From positions 208,627-272,626 of the forward strand of contig JALPQD010000920.1 of the NCBI GenBank assembly GCA_023101885.1: a stretch of 64,000 nucleotides of DNA, given 5' to 3'. This stretch comes from Typhlomys cinereus. Its lineage: Eukaryota; Chordata; Mammalia; Rodentia; Platacanthomyidae. A program made the position numbers and the translations under genes. Shown piece after piece: positions 1-13,029 of this stretch. The notes below the pieces were generated by a model that worked only from the letters and a program-made list of their open reading frames with translations, had not been told where the DNA came from and did not search any database. Numbering within the stretch: the stretch's first letter is position 1; the number at the start of each line of letters is the position of its first letter.

Positions 1-244
1 CCCTCCTAAGGCTTGCATGCTGTCAGGCTTCCATGCTGTCAGCCCAGCTGCTGGGTAGCTCTAGAGCCTTTGGGGAAAGGAGGGGCGGAGTGCTGTTTTT
101 CTAAGAAGGCTATTCTAATTTACCAGCAGTACTAGGGGAGGCTGACTTGCCAGTTGAGAACCACTTTAAAAATCCTCCCTTTTCTCATCTTCTGGAAACC
201 TTTGCTAGACAACAGGAAAACTAAGAACTTAATTACTCTTCCTG

Positions 245-246
245 TT

Positions 247-278
<32 letters not shown>
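245..278 (+). repeat. A-rich simple repeat
   Basis: A14 run followed by GAAAA units. It produces the Lys-rich stretch of a spurious open frame. Confidence 0.9.
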
Positions 279-767
279 TGGCATTCTGCTCCCATTTATC
301 AGCTCTCAAGAACTCCTTGCTGAGGCAGAAGCCCAGTGAAAGAATTTAGCCCTGTCAGTGTCCCAAGATCATTACTGTTTCATTCCTCCAGTTTTTCCAA
401 TCTCAAGAGTTTCCTTTGGAGGTAAAGCAGAGACATGGGTCTGCATTCTGGCACAATGACTGCTTGTCACAATGCTCTGTATTAAATGCCACGATTACCC
501 CTAATCATGGCCTGCAATGACTAAATTCAGCAGAACATTGCAGGCTGGCAGACCCTTGCAGAACATTTGAGCTGGCGGCCTTTAAGAAACGTGGCATTCT
601 CTACTTGGCTTCTACTGTGTGACCACCTGTTGGAGGTCTGGAAGACACAAGACTTTTTTTTGGGGGGGGGTTCAGGTCCAAAATTTGAACTAATTTTTTT
701 GTCTTTTTGATGAATGTATCTTAAGGTTGTGAGCGAGCCAAGAAGGCAGGTAGCAAAATGCACTCAA

Positions 768-922
768 TTATTTATTTATTGATGCAATGTCTCATGAAGC
801 TTAGGCAAGCCTCAAACTACTGCTGCCTCCACCTTCAATATGCTGGGATTGTTATTATAGTGCTGGGATTTTGTGTACACTAGGCAGGCACTCTACTAAC
901 TGAGCCACACCCCTAATTTTCA
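768..922 (-). mobile_element. Antisense B1/B4-like SINE
   Basis: Antisense T-rich start, then B1 complement ('AGGCAAGCCTCAAACTACTGCTGCCTCCACC...ATGCTGGGATTG'), then ID complement ('CTAGGCAGGCACTCTACTAACTGAGCCACACCCC'). Confidence 0.8.
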
Positions 923-1109
923 AAAGCATAACGTTTATAACCCATCATATGCTCTGCATTTTCAGTGACCATGGATAATAATGCATATATAAGTTCTTGG
1001 TACACTCTGAGGGTCACATGTCAAGATGATGCACATGGAGAGCTGAGCACATGTTCTAGAAAGCACTGAATGGATGCTCATGACCATAGTCAAAAGCTAA
1101 TGACTAGTA

Positions 1110-1440
1110 AAAGCTTTTAGTAAAAGCTAAAAGACCTGAGTTCAGATCCCCAAGCCCCACATAAAATGCCAGTGGCCTATCTGTAATTCTAGTCTCTGAA
1201 GACATAGGCTGGGAATCTGCAGAGCAAGCTAACTAGCTAGACTAGACCTATAAGAAAGCTGTGGGTTAAAGATCTTGTCTCAAAACATGAAAAAATAAAG
1301 TAGAAGAACAATCAATCTCTGATGATTTCTGTTATCACCCTATGGCTTCACATGCCATGCACACACATCACACACATGCATGTATTCACACACATCCTAA
1401 CATGGACACACACATGCATTCTGCCCACACACATGAAAAT
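1110..1440 (+). mobile_element. B4/RSINE-like SINE, partial head
   Basis: Contains 'GACCTGAGTTCAGATCCCCAAGCCCCACATAAAATGCC', a middle with 'CTGGGAATCTGCAGAGCAAGC', and a long CACA/CATG tail. The first bases of the head are diverged, with a small duplication of AAAAGCT. Confidence 0.65.
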
Positions 1441-1649
1441 AGGAAAACAATAGCAGCCATCACAACAAACAATAACAAGCTAAGTGTATAGAAGTACAAG
1501 TAGATGAGCAGAGTATCAAGTTCCTGGGCCAACACCAGCGAATTGTCTTTCACTTTCAGATTCTGAGGGGCTTACAGGCCAGCATGCTGATTTTAGAAAG
1601 AAGGCTATTCTCATGAGAAAACTTTTTATATTTACAAAAGTTACACATG

Positions 1650-1734
1650 GAGATGGGGATGTAACTCAGCGGTACAGCACTTACCAAGCAAACCCAAGGC
1701 CCTAGGTTCAATCCCTGGTACCCCACAAAGATAA
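1650..1734 (+). mobile_element. ID-family SINE
   Basis: GGAGATGGGGATGTAACTCAGCG...GTTCAATCCCTGGTACCCCAC is the tRNA-Ala/BC1-like ID core, with recognisable A and B boxes. Confidence 0.85.
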
Positions 1735-2099
1735 ATTAACGTCTAAATATCCTTGCTGCCACAAAGATAAAATAAGAACCATGAAAGTTACACACACACA
1801 CACACACAGAGTGCCAAATTTGCACATGAGCAAACAGACATGCAATAAACTCATTCACAGCACACTTTCTTGCCTTGTACTTTCCCTCTAGGGTATATGG
1901 ATTCACAAGATACACAAGCATGCATGTGTGGCTCACTTGCTACCAGTTTGGTTTCCTTCATTCCTTTTCATTAGCATTTTCTTGTAGCCCCAAGGTAATG
2001 AAGACCTTGCAAGGTCTATTCAGCACTGGGTGACATTGAACATTCAGACTCTGAAAACCAGTTGAAGAGGTGTTTCTGCTTTGAAGTTCTTGCCAAACA

Positions 2100-2475
2100 A
2101 GACAGACAGCTGGAGCTGGGAAGATGCTCCATTTTCAGTCAAATGCTTAAGTGTGAGACTTCTCTTAGAATCCAAGAGAAAAATCCAGGAATAGTGGTAC
2201 AGGCTTGTATCTCAGTGCTGCAGAATCAGAAACAGGCGGATCCTTGGGACTCAGTGGCCAGCCAGCCTAATCTATGCAAGTGATATCCACTCAAAAAGGA
2301 AAGATTGATAGTTCTTGAGGAAATGACTCCTGAGGTTGTCATCTGACCTCTGCAAACACGCCGGAACATATACATATGTTAGCATGCACACTCACACAGA
2401 CATATGCATATACAATAGCACATGTGCACACACATACACACACAGAGTGAGTGAGAAAGAAAGAGAGAGAGAGAT
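2100..2475 (+). mobile_element. B4/RSINE-like SINE
   Basis: Head CTGGAGCTGGGAAGATGCTCC, B1-like middle 'TATCTCAGTGCTGCAGAATCAG', then 'CATCTGACCTCTGCAAACACG' and a CA/GA-rich tail. Diverged. Confidence 0.65.
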
Positions 2476-3026
2476 CTGATGACCTGCTGTCTCTAAGATT
2501 CCATGTCCTATACTTAAAATAGAGCAGTAAAAGCCAAGCATGCTGGTGTTTCATTTTATAACATGTTTTAACATTAGATGATTGCTATAGAAACTTGTCC
2601 TAGCAAACATATGTTCCAAAGGTGAGAGGGCCACAGATATGTCAGTGGCACCGCTGGGAGGACCAGGCAGGCTTTGTCCCCTCAAGAGGCAGGGCTTCCT
2701 GTTCCTGCCCTGGAAAAAGGACATGACACATGTTTCTGCCATTTACTATCATTTTCAAGGCTTTATTTCTGAGCATTTTGTGTTTTTTTGTTTCGTGTTT
2801 TTGTTTTTAACATCACTTCAACAGCATGATGCATACTACTCTTAAGTACAAAGAACCACTTGGGGAAAAACTAACAATTAATTTTTGAGAAGAGAAAGGG
2901 TATTGGCAAGCAAAGCAAGGCTTGGGAGGGCAACTCAGTGGGCAGATGGATGTTTTAGTTTTTTCTGAGATAAGTGTGTTTTCCCATTAGTTTTTCAAGA
3001 CTTTTCATATGGGTATATAATCATCT

Positions 3027-3480
3027 TGTCAGGAAAGAACTATCTTACTTAGAGATTCTTGTGCTATCAACTACTAAAACAATGGGCCCCAAAGAATTAA
3101 AAATTGCCCAGGAATTCCACGTTGAAGAGAAAAGAAAGACAGGCCCTGGTGTCAGCCAGAGGAAAGATTTGGTCTTCCAGATTTCTCACAGTTCTGATAA
3201 CTTATCAGACCACCTTGCAGGAAAGACCGGAGCCTAGAGGTGACTCAGCGAAAGGCGAGACTGAACCCTGACCAGGACTGCTTACCTATGCACAGTTTGC
3301 TGGCTCTCTATTTAACTTAAACCTCATGTCAGAACCCCAAAGATAGATATAAGTGATCATTGGGCTCCTTAATTTGTTCTTCTTTGTGATATGACCACAT
3401 CAAATAAATCTTCTGCTTTTCACTTTTCACTTTTTTTTCCCTTACTTAGTCTATTTAGGAATGGGTGGCTGAGATTAGTT
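3027..3480 (+). mobile_element. LTR-like repeat family A, copy 1
   Basis: Shares a ~400-bp alignable body with 39408-39890. Shared segments include 'GTCAGCCAGAGGA', 'TTTCACAGTTCTGA', 'CTTAAACCTCATGTCAGAACCC' and 'CTATTTAG...GGATGGGTGAC'. An AATAAA signal lies near 3402, ~75 bp from the end, as expected for a sense LTR. No target duplication was found and the family name is unknown to me. Confidence 0.6.
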
Positions 3481-5863
3481 TAGGAGAGGGTACCAGGTCA
3501 TAGGTGTTGATCTTAGCTATTCAGGTAACAGGTATGTCTCTTAAATGGCCCAAAGTGACTTTCTGACTAAACTGGGATCAATGAGGAATGATTTGGAATG
3601 GTAAGACTGAGACGCAGCCCTGGAGGAATGGCCAAACAGGGATTGTGGGGGCCAACAAGAATATCAAGCCTTAGGTTTCTGTTCTAGAGCAAATTTACTT
3701 TTGGTCCTTGTAAGTTGCTGTTTTTAAGCTGAATTCAAATGTTCCTTATTTATCTTCTAAAATAACATTGCCAAATGATTTAACTTCTTTCAGTAAATAC
3801 GATTATTTGAGAAAGCTCTCCAGGAAAGGATGAAGAGTATGAATTCCAGGAGAAGCTGGCTGCCCCAAGGAGACATGGCATCCAGCCATTTGGGCAGCAG
3901 AATCTAACTTCTCCCCTCCCCTCCCCTCCCCTCCCCTCCCCTCCCCTCCCCTCCCCTCCCCTCCCCTCCCCTCCCCTCCCCTCCCCTGTCCTCTCCTCCC
4001 TCCCCTCCCCTCCCCTCTTCTCTCCTCTTCTCTTTTCTTCTTTCTCTTTTCTTTCTTGTTTCCAGAGCTGGGGCTTTGGGTGATGGCAACTGTCTATCTC
4101 AAAAGTCATCTGCCACCTGGTTAAAAACCAGCTGGTTTTTCTTTAGCATGTGCTATCCTAGGCACATTGTTAAGCAAGGGCCTCTAGTCCAGTCCCAGCC
4201 TGACAGGATAGTCTGTGGGTAGATGAGGAGCAGGATCCAATATCTTCAGATGCATCCCACTTTAAATACATGGATGGTGATGTAGTGAGCTATGTGAGGG
4301 CCAGTGACACTTTTCTGCCCATTGCTCCTTATGACCGTTTACATTTGGGGGTCAATAGGGCCTTCTCCCACTTGCTCTAGGCTTCTGATGTCTCTTAGGT
4401 CCAGCCCTTCTTAAACTTCAATGTGCTGTCCCAGGAGACTTCTAGTGACTTCTAATTCATACCAGTAAACTCTCCCTTTTTTCTCTATCCTCCTTCTTGC
4501 TTTCTTCACATCCTCCCTTTCATCAATCTCTTTATCTCTTTGCTCCCCCCTTCATTCCTTCTTTCTCCCTCTTTCCTGTCTGGCTCCCTCTCACTGGGCT
4601 TCTCACAGGCCTTGGCACTCCTGTTGGGCCTTGGAAGTTCCCTCTTCAGTTGTTGCTCCCAGAGGTTATGCGTGTGGCCATCTGGGCAGTGCCCTTCCCA
4701 GACCCTGTGGGCACCTTTGCCTATATCTGCTTTTTTCTTTTGGCCTTTCGTAGTCATTCTTGCTGACTTTCCTGGGCTCCTCTTCTGTTGTGAAGCCTGA
4801 ACCAAGATGGGAAGGTTCAACTTAGACCTGAACTAACCATGACTAAGTCCTAGCCCACTTGGGCTAGATCCACCCTCACTCTTACCTGTTCTGTGCACTC
4901 CCTTAGGGTACGGGTCTTCACCTTTGAGGTAGGCTCTGGCATAGCAGCAAAGAGACTGTGGTGATAGTGACGAGGAGGAGGGATGTCGCGGTAGAGTGGA
5001 GTTAGATATACCTTTGTAGATCATTTTTTCCTTCATTGGGATCCTATGCTCTTCATATTCCTGCCTCTCTGGCTCTTCCCTGACTCTTCTACCCCTGTCT
5101 TTAGTAGCCAGCTTTCTGTCTTCACATGAAGGCCAGGAGGGGCTACACCCCTCACACTACACTTTTAGGGCTGCCTGGTTTAAGCTGCCAGGCAACAAGA
5201 AGGTTCTGAGTCAGAGAAGCCCTGGAGAACATTCAGAGGAACTGGCTGAGGTCCAGGCTGAGGCTGTTTTCTGGCGGTGGCCTGCTGAAGAATATGTCCT
5301 AGCTTCCTTGTCCATGTTCCTGCCTTTCCTGGTGACCTGCAACGGAGGTCAGAGACTTGTTCACAGACAGAAGGGACCACAGTCCTCCCAGCTGGATGGT
5401 GCCTGGGGCAGGTAGAGGGTTAGGCCAGGAGAGATAATGGGGTCCTCAGTCAGCCCTTAACAAGAGGTGGGAAAGAACAGACATGCAGATGATTGTGCTA
5501 GCTTGAAACAGGGCCAGGTAAGAATCAATACACAGCTCCTGTGTGAGTCTGGAATGCTAAGATGGAACACAGTGTTTCTGAGAAAACAGAGTGGGCTGCC
5601 TTTCCAACTCTCTCCCACAAGGAGGAAAATGCTTTGGAACAGACAATTTTGACTGAAGGGAACTGGTTGGCAAGATGTGTAGAGATCCTAGTGTGCCAAA
5701 AGTCATCATCTTAGGCTAGCGGCAGGGTCTTCCAGCAACAGGATGGCCATTGGGGGACCCTTTGCCATAAATAACATTGTCAGGTTGGAAAGCTACTTGC
5801 AGGCATGTGCTCCAGTGGGAAGCATGGAGACCTTACAAGATTGGGAACAGAAATGAGGGGTTT
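3481..5863. other. Mostly unique sequence
   Basis: Apart from the CCCCT array, I recognise no repeat or exon. A pyrimidine-rich stretch (4470-4620) gives long but compositional open frames on both strands. Confidence 0.5.
3906..4045 (+). repeat. (CCCCT)n satellite-like array
   Basis: About 16 consecutive CTCCC units (3911-3986), nearly perfect, fading into CTTCT-rich pyrimidine sequence to ~4055. The complement is a (GGGGA)n purine tract that could form triplex or G-rich structures. Confidence 0.95.
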
Positions 5864-5876
5864 TCTAACAAATTTT

Positions 5877-6171
5877 GGACTGGAAAGATGGCTCAGGGGT
5901 AAAGACTCTGTCTCACAAGGTCCTGAGTTCACATCCCAGGTCTTATGTTAAAAACACCAGGCAGAAATGGCAGAGGCCTGCATTTCCTGCCCTGGTGGGC
6001 AGAGCCTGGGAAATCCCAGAGCAAAGCAAGAAGGAGGTAGAAGCAATCCAGGGTGATTCCCGAAGTCACCCTTGGTCCTCCACAGGGGCACACAGTGCCC
6101 TCTGATACACACACACACACACACACACACTAATAAAATAAAATATTTTTAGAAAAATTAAAAAAAAAGAA
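5877..6171 (+). mobile_element. B2-like SINE with 13-bp target duplication
   Basis: Head GGACTGGAAAGATGGCTCAG, B-box-like GGTCCTGAGTTCACATCCC, body 'GGCAGAGGCCTGCATTTCCTGCC', a (CA)n tract at 6107-6130, then an A-rich tail with AATAAAATAAAAT. Flanks are TCTAACAAATTTT (5864-5876) and TCTGACAAATTTT (6172-6184). Confidence 0.9.
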
Positions 6172-6184
6172 TCTGACAAATTTT

Positions 6185-8930
6185 CAAGAGGAGGTCCTCA
6201 AGGATCAGATTCTGTTTTCCTACTTGGCCAGGACAGGTGATACTCTCTGAGTAGGACCTAAGGGGAAGCTGGTTGCATGTATGCTTGCTGCTGTCTGCCT
6301 AGCATTGTACCTGCAGGCGCAGCAGTCAAGTAGCACTACTATCATTTCAGGGAGTCCCAGGTGACTCTCTCCAGGGGGCAGAGCTCCCCACAGCACTCTG
6401 ATGGACAATTACCTCCTGTCCACAGGGTTCTTCAGAGATTATGAGATTAAGGGGTTTTGAGGATATAATTAAGGTTGTCAAAAAGTGGATTTAAAGAGGG
6501 GAGGCTTTGTTGGGACCATGGCTAAAAGCAGAGGTTGACCAACAGTAGAATAGGATATAGAGTCTAGATATTGCAGCCCTAGCACCGCTAGCTTTGAAAA
6601 CAAAGATGGCCATGAAGTAAGGAATGGGATGACCCTTAGAAACAGAGTACGGGAATCCTGACTGACAGTTAGGGGTGACAAGTACCTGATTCTCACTTTC
6701 GAAGAGAATTGTCACTAACACAGTTGGGCCCCCATTCATATTCTTCTTTACTATCTTAGATTGGTCCTTGTTGGTAGGACCCTGTATAAGGAAGCCTGTC
6801 CAGCCCGCCTGGAATCTGACCCATTGCACTGTGAACTCCTTGCAGTTATCTTTCAGAACTGTACTTTATTACACAGAACAACCAGAGGTGCCAGTGTCCT
6901 CTTTGCCCTTCCTTGACTTCCCATGTTCACTTGGCTCCGGCCTCTACTGAGCCCACCTGTAGTGTCATTAAGTCTCTGGTCCCCCCCCCTCCACCTGCCC
7001 AACATTACCCTTCTCTCTCATATATATATCATCCTTGAATCTAACAGGGATCCCCTTTCTGACATCCTCCCAGGATCTCTGTAATGCTGGCATGACAATG
7101 TCATGTTCACATCAAGATAATGAACAATATCTTAGATGATCTAAAGAGAAAAAGTTCAGCATCAGAGTTAAGCAAAATTCAAGGAGTTTAGTTTAGAGAG
7201 GGGGCATCAGGGGCAGCCACAGAGGTGACAGAAAGGACAGCTTGAGCCTAGGTCAGCATCAGGGCTGGCTCCGTCTCAGGTGTTGGGGAGAAGCCTTACC
7301 AAGAGGTGTTGGAGGCATCTGGAAGAAGGTCTCCCAATATTACCTTGGAGTTGGTAGGCTGTTGTGCCTCTAGTTTAGTCCCTTGTCTCAGCAGGACCAC
7401 TCTCCTATTACAGGGAGATGAATTTCAAGCCCTGGAGTGGATGCCTGAACCCTCATATAGTATTAGATCCTTTAAATATCATGATTTTTCTTCTATATAC
7501 ATCTCTCTGATAAAGTTTCACTTTAAATGAATAAAATTAACAATAACTAATAACATAGAACAACTTTAATGATATGCTATAGTAGAAAACATTGAAAGCG
7601 TGAATTATTCCTGAGTTTCTCCCATCTCGTTAGATGATAGTTGACTGAGTATGCTGATAGCAAAGAAATGAGGCTACATGTAAGGGGATCTCCTGTATTG
7701 GCAATCTCCCACCCCTCAGTTGACCCACAAACCCCTTCCTTCATTTCAACATGTATTGTACTGTGAACATGCAAATTCTTGGCATGAGGACAAAGCAGAG
7801 CATTTTGCAAGTGAGGTCGCTTGCAGAAGATACACACTGTAGGCAGATCCAGGTCCCTTCAGAAACTGGAGTGTCCTTTGTGCCCATACTATCCTTATCT
7901 ACAACCAGACCAAGGACCCTTGAGAATTACTGCAGAGTGGCCACAGAGATTGGAATTCTCCAGAAATATGAAGTGACTGGGAAGGAGAGTCAGAACATGG
8001 CATGTTTTCTTGCCAGAGATGTGTGGAGCATGTACTCATGTTCTTGTAATATAATCTTTTGGTTGAAGCTTCACCATTTGTGCTATTATGGCTCATGGCT
8101 TCCGGTGGCTTCCTTTGGATCAGGCGCATTTGCCTGGCTCTCTAGCTCCTGGATGGGGAAATCAGATGGAGGAGGAGCCTAGGTCTTACTGTCAGAAAGC
8201 CAGCCAGCCAGACCACAGTCAGTTATGGGAACCCTTCCCTAAAGGATGGCAATGTCTCCTACCTCCCATGAAGTCTTTCTGATCTTGTAACCACTGTTGG
8301 AGATTATAAAGGACTAAACAGTTGATGTGGCTTTATTCTGTCACCTTGAGGGAGAGATGGGACTTGCTGTTTGTGGGTTGCTATGGGTTGAGGTTTACAT
8401 GCCTGTTGGTTATATGACATGGCCATGTGAATCAATCCTGACTTCTTTCTGCCATTGAATCTACATTTATCTTCTCTTCATCCAGAGAGTTTAGATGACA
8501 TTCATTTGCATTCTGTCTTCTTTGAGAAGGAAGATTCAAGTAATTTAAATTAGTTGGAATTACATTGCAAAGAAGTATCCGGCAAGTAGAACTTCAGAGA
8601 GCAACAGGGAGAATACAATAGGCAGAAATACAATAGGCAGAAATAGAATGGGCGAGGAAAGAAACAGGCACCCCTTTCACAGCAAGATTAGAATGACCAA
8701 CAGTGACTGAGAACAGCAAAGCAATTCAGGGAACTGCTTGCTTGGATCAGGATTGCAGTGTGGAATTCCAGGAAGCAGGTGCCAACTGTGCATCCAGGAG
8801 CAGAAATCCATTTAAAGCTATCACACTCATTTTCTGCCCTTGGATTTCTCTGTGAGGTCAAAACAACCATTAAGTTCAAGTCTGGAGAACAGATGCATGG
8901 TTCATATGTCACTAGATCAGCTTGAAAAAC
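6185..8930. other. Unique sequence, no gene recognised
   Basis: No repeat family was recognised except a C-run at 6981-6989, a TA-rich bit at 7021 and the short tandem repeat at 8608. Open frames here (up to 143 codons at 7751-8182) have no domain or family resemblance I can name. Confidence 0.45.
8608..8650 (+). repeat. Short tandem repeat, ~16-bp unit
   Basis: Three units of roughly ATACAATAGGCAGAA, the third with substitutions. Confidence 0.85.
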
Positions 8931-8935
8931 TGGAG

Positions 8936-9226
8936 AGATGACTCAGTGGTTAAAGGCACTTGTTCTGAAATCATGAGGACCTGAGTTCATATTCCCAGTA
9001 GTCACATAAAAGACAGGCATAGGATGGACACAACTGGATTGCCAGAAGTTGCTGACTAGCCATCCCAGCTAAAATGGTGAACTTTGGGTTCAGTGAGAGA
9101 CCCTGTTTCAAGGTTACAAGGTGGGGACTGATAGAAAAAGACACCCGTCCTGCTTTGGACTCTGCATATGCATGCAGTAAGCACACGGCCCTGTACACTC
9201 ATGTACACGGAATGAAAGTGAACACA

Positions 9227-9281
<55 letters not shown>

Positions 9282-9283
9282 AA
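8936..9283 (+). mobile_element. B2/B4-like SINE ending in a 50-bp (CA)n tract
   Basis: Head ACTGGAGAGATGACTCAGTG with 'GGACCTGAGTTCATATTCCC'. The middle resembles B4/RSINE-type bodies ('GGTTCAGTGAGAGACCCTGTTTC'). The tail is CA-rich, ending in a nearly uninterrupted (CA)n array (9226-9279). No target duplication seen. Confidence 0.8.
9226..9280 (+). repeat. (CA)n microsatellite
   Basis: About 25 CA units with one TA interruption; tail of the SINE at 8936. Confidence 0.95.
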
Positions 9284-9299
9284 GGTTGGGAAGATCCAA

Positions 9300-9670
9300 G
9301 ATTTGAATGTTTAATATCCCCCCAAATCTATGTGTTAAAGACTTGGCCTGTAAGTTGACGCTTTTGGAGAGTTGGTCCTATAAGAGACAGGGTCTCATGG
9401 GAGGTCTTCAGGTCAGAGTGCACATCATTTGAGGGGATTATGAGACCCCCCCAACCATTTCCTCTTTTTCTTTTGTTTTCTGGCCCCAAGATCGCCATTT
9501 TTTTCTCTGCCACAAAGTTCCATATGAAGAAGTACTGATTTACCACAGGGAGAAAGCTGTGAGCCAATCTGCCATGGACCAGAACTCAAACTGAGCCAAA
9601 AGTAGACTTTTCTCTTGGAAGTAGCTACTTCAGGTATTTTCTTAAAGCAGCAGACTTCTTATTGGCACAG
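9300..9670 (+). repeat. Old MaLR-like or related repeat
   Basis: 'TTTGAATGTTTAATATCCCCCCAAATC', 'GGGAGGTCTTCAGG' and 'TGAGCCAAAAGTAGACTTTTCTC...TATTTTCTTAAAGCAGC' follow the layout of a rodent MaLR/MER-type repeat. Class tentative. Confidence 0.45.
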
Positions 9671-10179
9671 GGACAAGCTGGAAAGCATAGATGCTCAAGA
9701 TAACTGTATGGGAAAAGAGTCTTCATGTTAGCTTTAACAGGAGTGAGTGGGCACTGCATCACTTCTCCTCCAGATGACTTTAAGTTCCCCAGGGCATGCT
9801 CTGCTTTTCCAGAGGCACATAGAAGACCTCTAAGGAGGAGCTTCTACCCACCAATAAAGTTGTGGAAGTTGAAGTGGCAGGTGAGGAGCAGGAGAAGAGG
9901 GTCTCTGCCACAGGCAGCTGGAGCTGCCTTGTATAGTGCGTTCCTGCCCTGGATCCTGACTACACTGATGGGAAATCGGATATTCCCCACATAGCCTCTG
10001 TCCAAGGCAAGGAGGCATTCTATCTCAGAGCTACCACGTGAGCCTTGTCAACTGGAGTGAGCCAAGTAGTAGGAGCAAAAAGTCCAAGATTCAATCACGA
10101 ACAGGTTGTCTTCATTGGCACTTATCAGTGCTCTTAGCAAAGCAGGTCAACTGTTTTTAGACAATGTTGTCTGCTATGG

Positions 10180-10500
10180 TCTGAAAGTATGCTCTGAAGT
10201 TCATATGTTGGAAACTTAATCCCATGGTGTTGGAGGTGGGATTTTTGGTGGGTGTTTATGTCATGGGATTAATGTCATTATAAAAGAATAAAATGGAGAG
10301 AATCTGTAGCACTTTTTGTCTTCTGTACCTCTTAACATATGAGGACTTAGTGTTTTTCCTCAAAGCACCATCTTGGAAGCAGAGAAAAACCATTTTCAGA
10401 CACAGTGTCTGATGTATCCAAACTCACAGCTGGGAGATACAAATATTGTTTACAAGCTACTCAGCCTGGAGGATTTTCTTATAACAGCCCAAATGATAGG
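10180..10500 (+). mobile_element. MaLR-like LTR (MLT1-like)
   Basis: 'CTGCTATGGTCTGAAAGTATGC', 'AAGTTCATATGTTGGAAACTTAATCCCATGGTGTTGG' and 'ATGGGATTAATGTCATTATAAAAG' match the conserved 5' half of MLT1-type MaLR LTRs. The 3' part is diverged. Confidence 0.7.
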
Positions 10501-12234
10501 AAAACTCCAACAGTTCCTGATCAAAATAAGACTCTTAGGCAACTTTTGTGGTGGGACAGTATGAGATGTTATAGGAAACAATGATGACACCTACTAACAC
10601 AGATGGGATCTAGGGACTGCCTCAAGGAAGGGAAAGGTATATCTTCTGCAGAAACTTCTTAGGAGGTAGTTTGGTGTGGGATCCCAAGCTCACTGGCTCT
10701 GTATCTCTTAACTGGAGGGCAGACCCGGGTTCATCAGGTGCATGGAGATCTGGCAAGAGGAATGGTCAGAACACCTGGAACAATGTTAACCTGGGTAGTG
10801 TGTCAGAGACGTCTGTGGTCACTGTTCAGGGTTTTTGCATGGGCAGTTTTCTATCACCAAAATATCAGGAGGGGAATGTTAGTACTTCCTTGCTCAGCAC
10901 TCATAAAGAAGTACATGATAAATAACTGGCTCCAGTTGCCTTGAGATGTCCAAAACTTGTGTCAACTGTAAGAAGCCTTCTGGCCTCTGAAGCCTGCCTT
11001 CCTTTTCCCTGTGATTCAGACTAAAAGGGCTTTTCCTTCTCCAGGGTAATATGCAGGTATTGTCTATTTCAGCAGGGTCCATTCCATAAGAGAGCAAGGC
11101 TGGAGTAGAGCCAGGCCTAGGGTCTGCCAAAGGCTTCTTTCAGTGGCCTGAGGAAAACTTGCTAGAAAACCTAGGGCATCTGGAGGTGGGTATTTATCCC
11201 TAAGGAGCGTGTTTGTCTGGTTCTCTGGTCTCTGGTTGGCTATTTCAGACACTATGGTCTCTTGCCTGACTTCCTTAATTCCTCCAAGATGGTTTCACTG
11301 TGTGAATAGCTGTCTTAATTGGTATGACAGTGGGGGAGATCTTAGCTACCAGCTTGCTCTGTCTCTCCCCACTGACTGACCTTAACTTGAGCCTCCTGAT
11401 GCGCTGCAGTCTCTAGCATGCTCTTTATCTCCCGGGTTTTCCTAGACTGGTTAGGTCTTGGGCAGAGACTCTACAGTAAGTTCCTCAGGCCTGTGCTGAT
11501 GCTTCTGGTCCACAGTTTACACCCTTCTCATCAAGAGGACAGAAGTACCCCTGGCTCATGTGATGGATTTGCTTTTCCATCAAAGTAGGAGATTCCATAG
11601 AGGAAATTTCCATCTTCCTGTTGCCCAAGTTTCAACTTTCATCCCTCCATAGTCTACAGGACTCTGTCTTCTGAGCTGATCTCAGAAAGAGAGTTTTGCC
11701 TGATACAGAACAGGTAGATGTTCTGAGACTAACGTGGAGAAATAAAGTAGAGGGGAGCTGATACGCAAGGAGATGGGACACTGGAATTGAAGAAGACCTG
11801 TGAAAGGAAGGGTTTCTTGTGTTTGTGGGCTGTGAAGATGTCTGTGATAATTGCCGTTGATTGGCATTGTGACAGGATCTACAATACTGAAGAGATAAGT
11901 CACTGCAGGGCTGGCATGACTGCTATGGAGGCAGCCAGATACTTGCTAATTGTATTCCAGGCCTGCTCACAGTCTCATGGCTGGTACTTTAAATCTGGTA
12001 AAAAACCCATAGTTGCCGAGGTCCCAGGCCCTAGAAAGGAACCAGCTGTCGTTGTTTTGCTAAATGGTCATGTGGTCAAACTGCCTTCTAAATATTTACA
12101 TTTATGCCCATAGGCTTCTACTGCTCTCAATCATGGTCAGAGAAGTTTTTCTTTCTGTGGCCACTGGTTCATGTGGAAACTCATCACTGTCGAAAATGGT
12201 GAAAATAAGTGATTGTTGAGTGCTCAGACCTAAA
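10501..12234. other. Unique sequence, no gene recognised
   Basis: No clear repeat. The 108-codon frame at 11787-12113 has no recognisable features. Confidence 0.45.
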
Positions 12235-12735
12235 TATCAATTTCTATTCCTGGGGAACTAAGGGCCTGGGGAACAATGCAGAAGAGGGGGGTGGAAAGAA
12301 TCTAATAGCTGGTAGAGGGGAAAAAGTGAGTAGTAGAATGATGTCTTCTGGACATGACATGGCTGTTGCACTCATGAATCCATAGTAACCATGATTACCT
12401 GCACAGGTTTCCAGCATGGGTTGGGGAGATGTTCAGGAGGCCTTACCCCTAACTGAGGAACTATCTAGTTGATGGCCAAAAGCTTAGGGAGAGTCATTTT
12501 TCTTTGGGGGGCTGGCTGCTAATAAGCTGCCCATGCCCTAGTGGAAGACACCACATCCGTACATGCTCAGGCAGTACTAATTGGATTCATTTGATCATTA
12601 AAGAAAAATGTAGATGTATGAATTTGGAGGGGAGTGGGCTTGGGTGAGTGGGAGGTGAGTGGACAGGTGGATATGATCAAAATGCATTATATACATACAT
12701 GAAATTTTCAAAGAATAAATGAAATGTTATTTTTA
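12235..12735 (+). mobile_element. L1 3' UTR fragment
   Basis: 'GGGTTGGGGAGATGTTCAGG', 'CCATGCCCTAGTGGAAGACACCACATCCG', 'GAGGGGAGTGGGC' and terminal 'ATATGATCAAAATGCATTATATAC...AAAGAATAAATGAAATG' match a rodent L1 (Lx-type) 3' UTR. Confidence 0.8.
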
Positions 12736-12957
12736 AAATGGGTAAATGAACTGAAAAGACACTTCTCCAATGAAGAAATACAGATGACCAACATGTACAT
12801 GAAAAAACACTCAGCATTACTAATTATCAGAGATGCAAATCAAAACTGTAAAGAGATATCATCTCACCCCTGTTGGAATGATAATGACCAGAAAAGCAAT
12901 ATCGCATCACATGTAGGTAAGGATACAAAGCAGAGCACTCACACAATTGATGTAAAT

Positions 12958-13024
12958 TAGGATAGAGATAGATAGGTAGGTAGATAGATATAGATGATAT
13001 AGATATAGATATAGACATAGACAT
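12958..13024 (+). repeat. Imperfect (GATA)n microsatellite
   Basis: GATAGATAGGTAGGTAGATA-type units, followed by GATATA and GACATA variants. Confidence 0.9.
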
Positions 13025-13029
13025 CAGCT

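Noticed and set aside
3780..4109. 109-codon frame rich in EGRGGE repeats on the minus strand
   Set aside because: It is the translation of the (CCCCT)n array, not a gene.
7751..8182. 143-codon plus-strand frame
   Set aside because: No recognisable domain, overlapped by another frame of similar length on the opposite strand. Compatible with chance.
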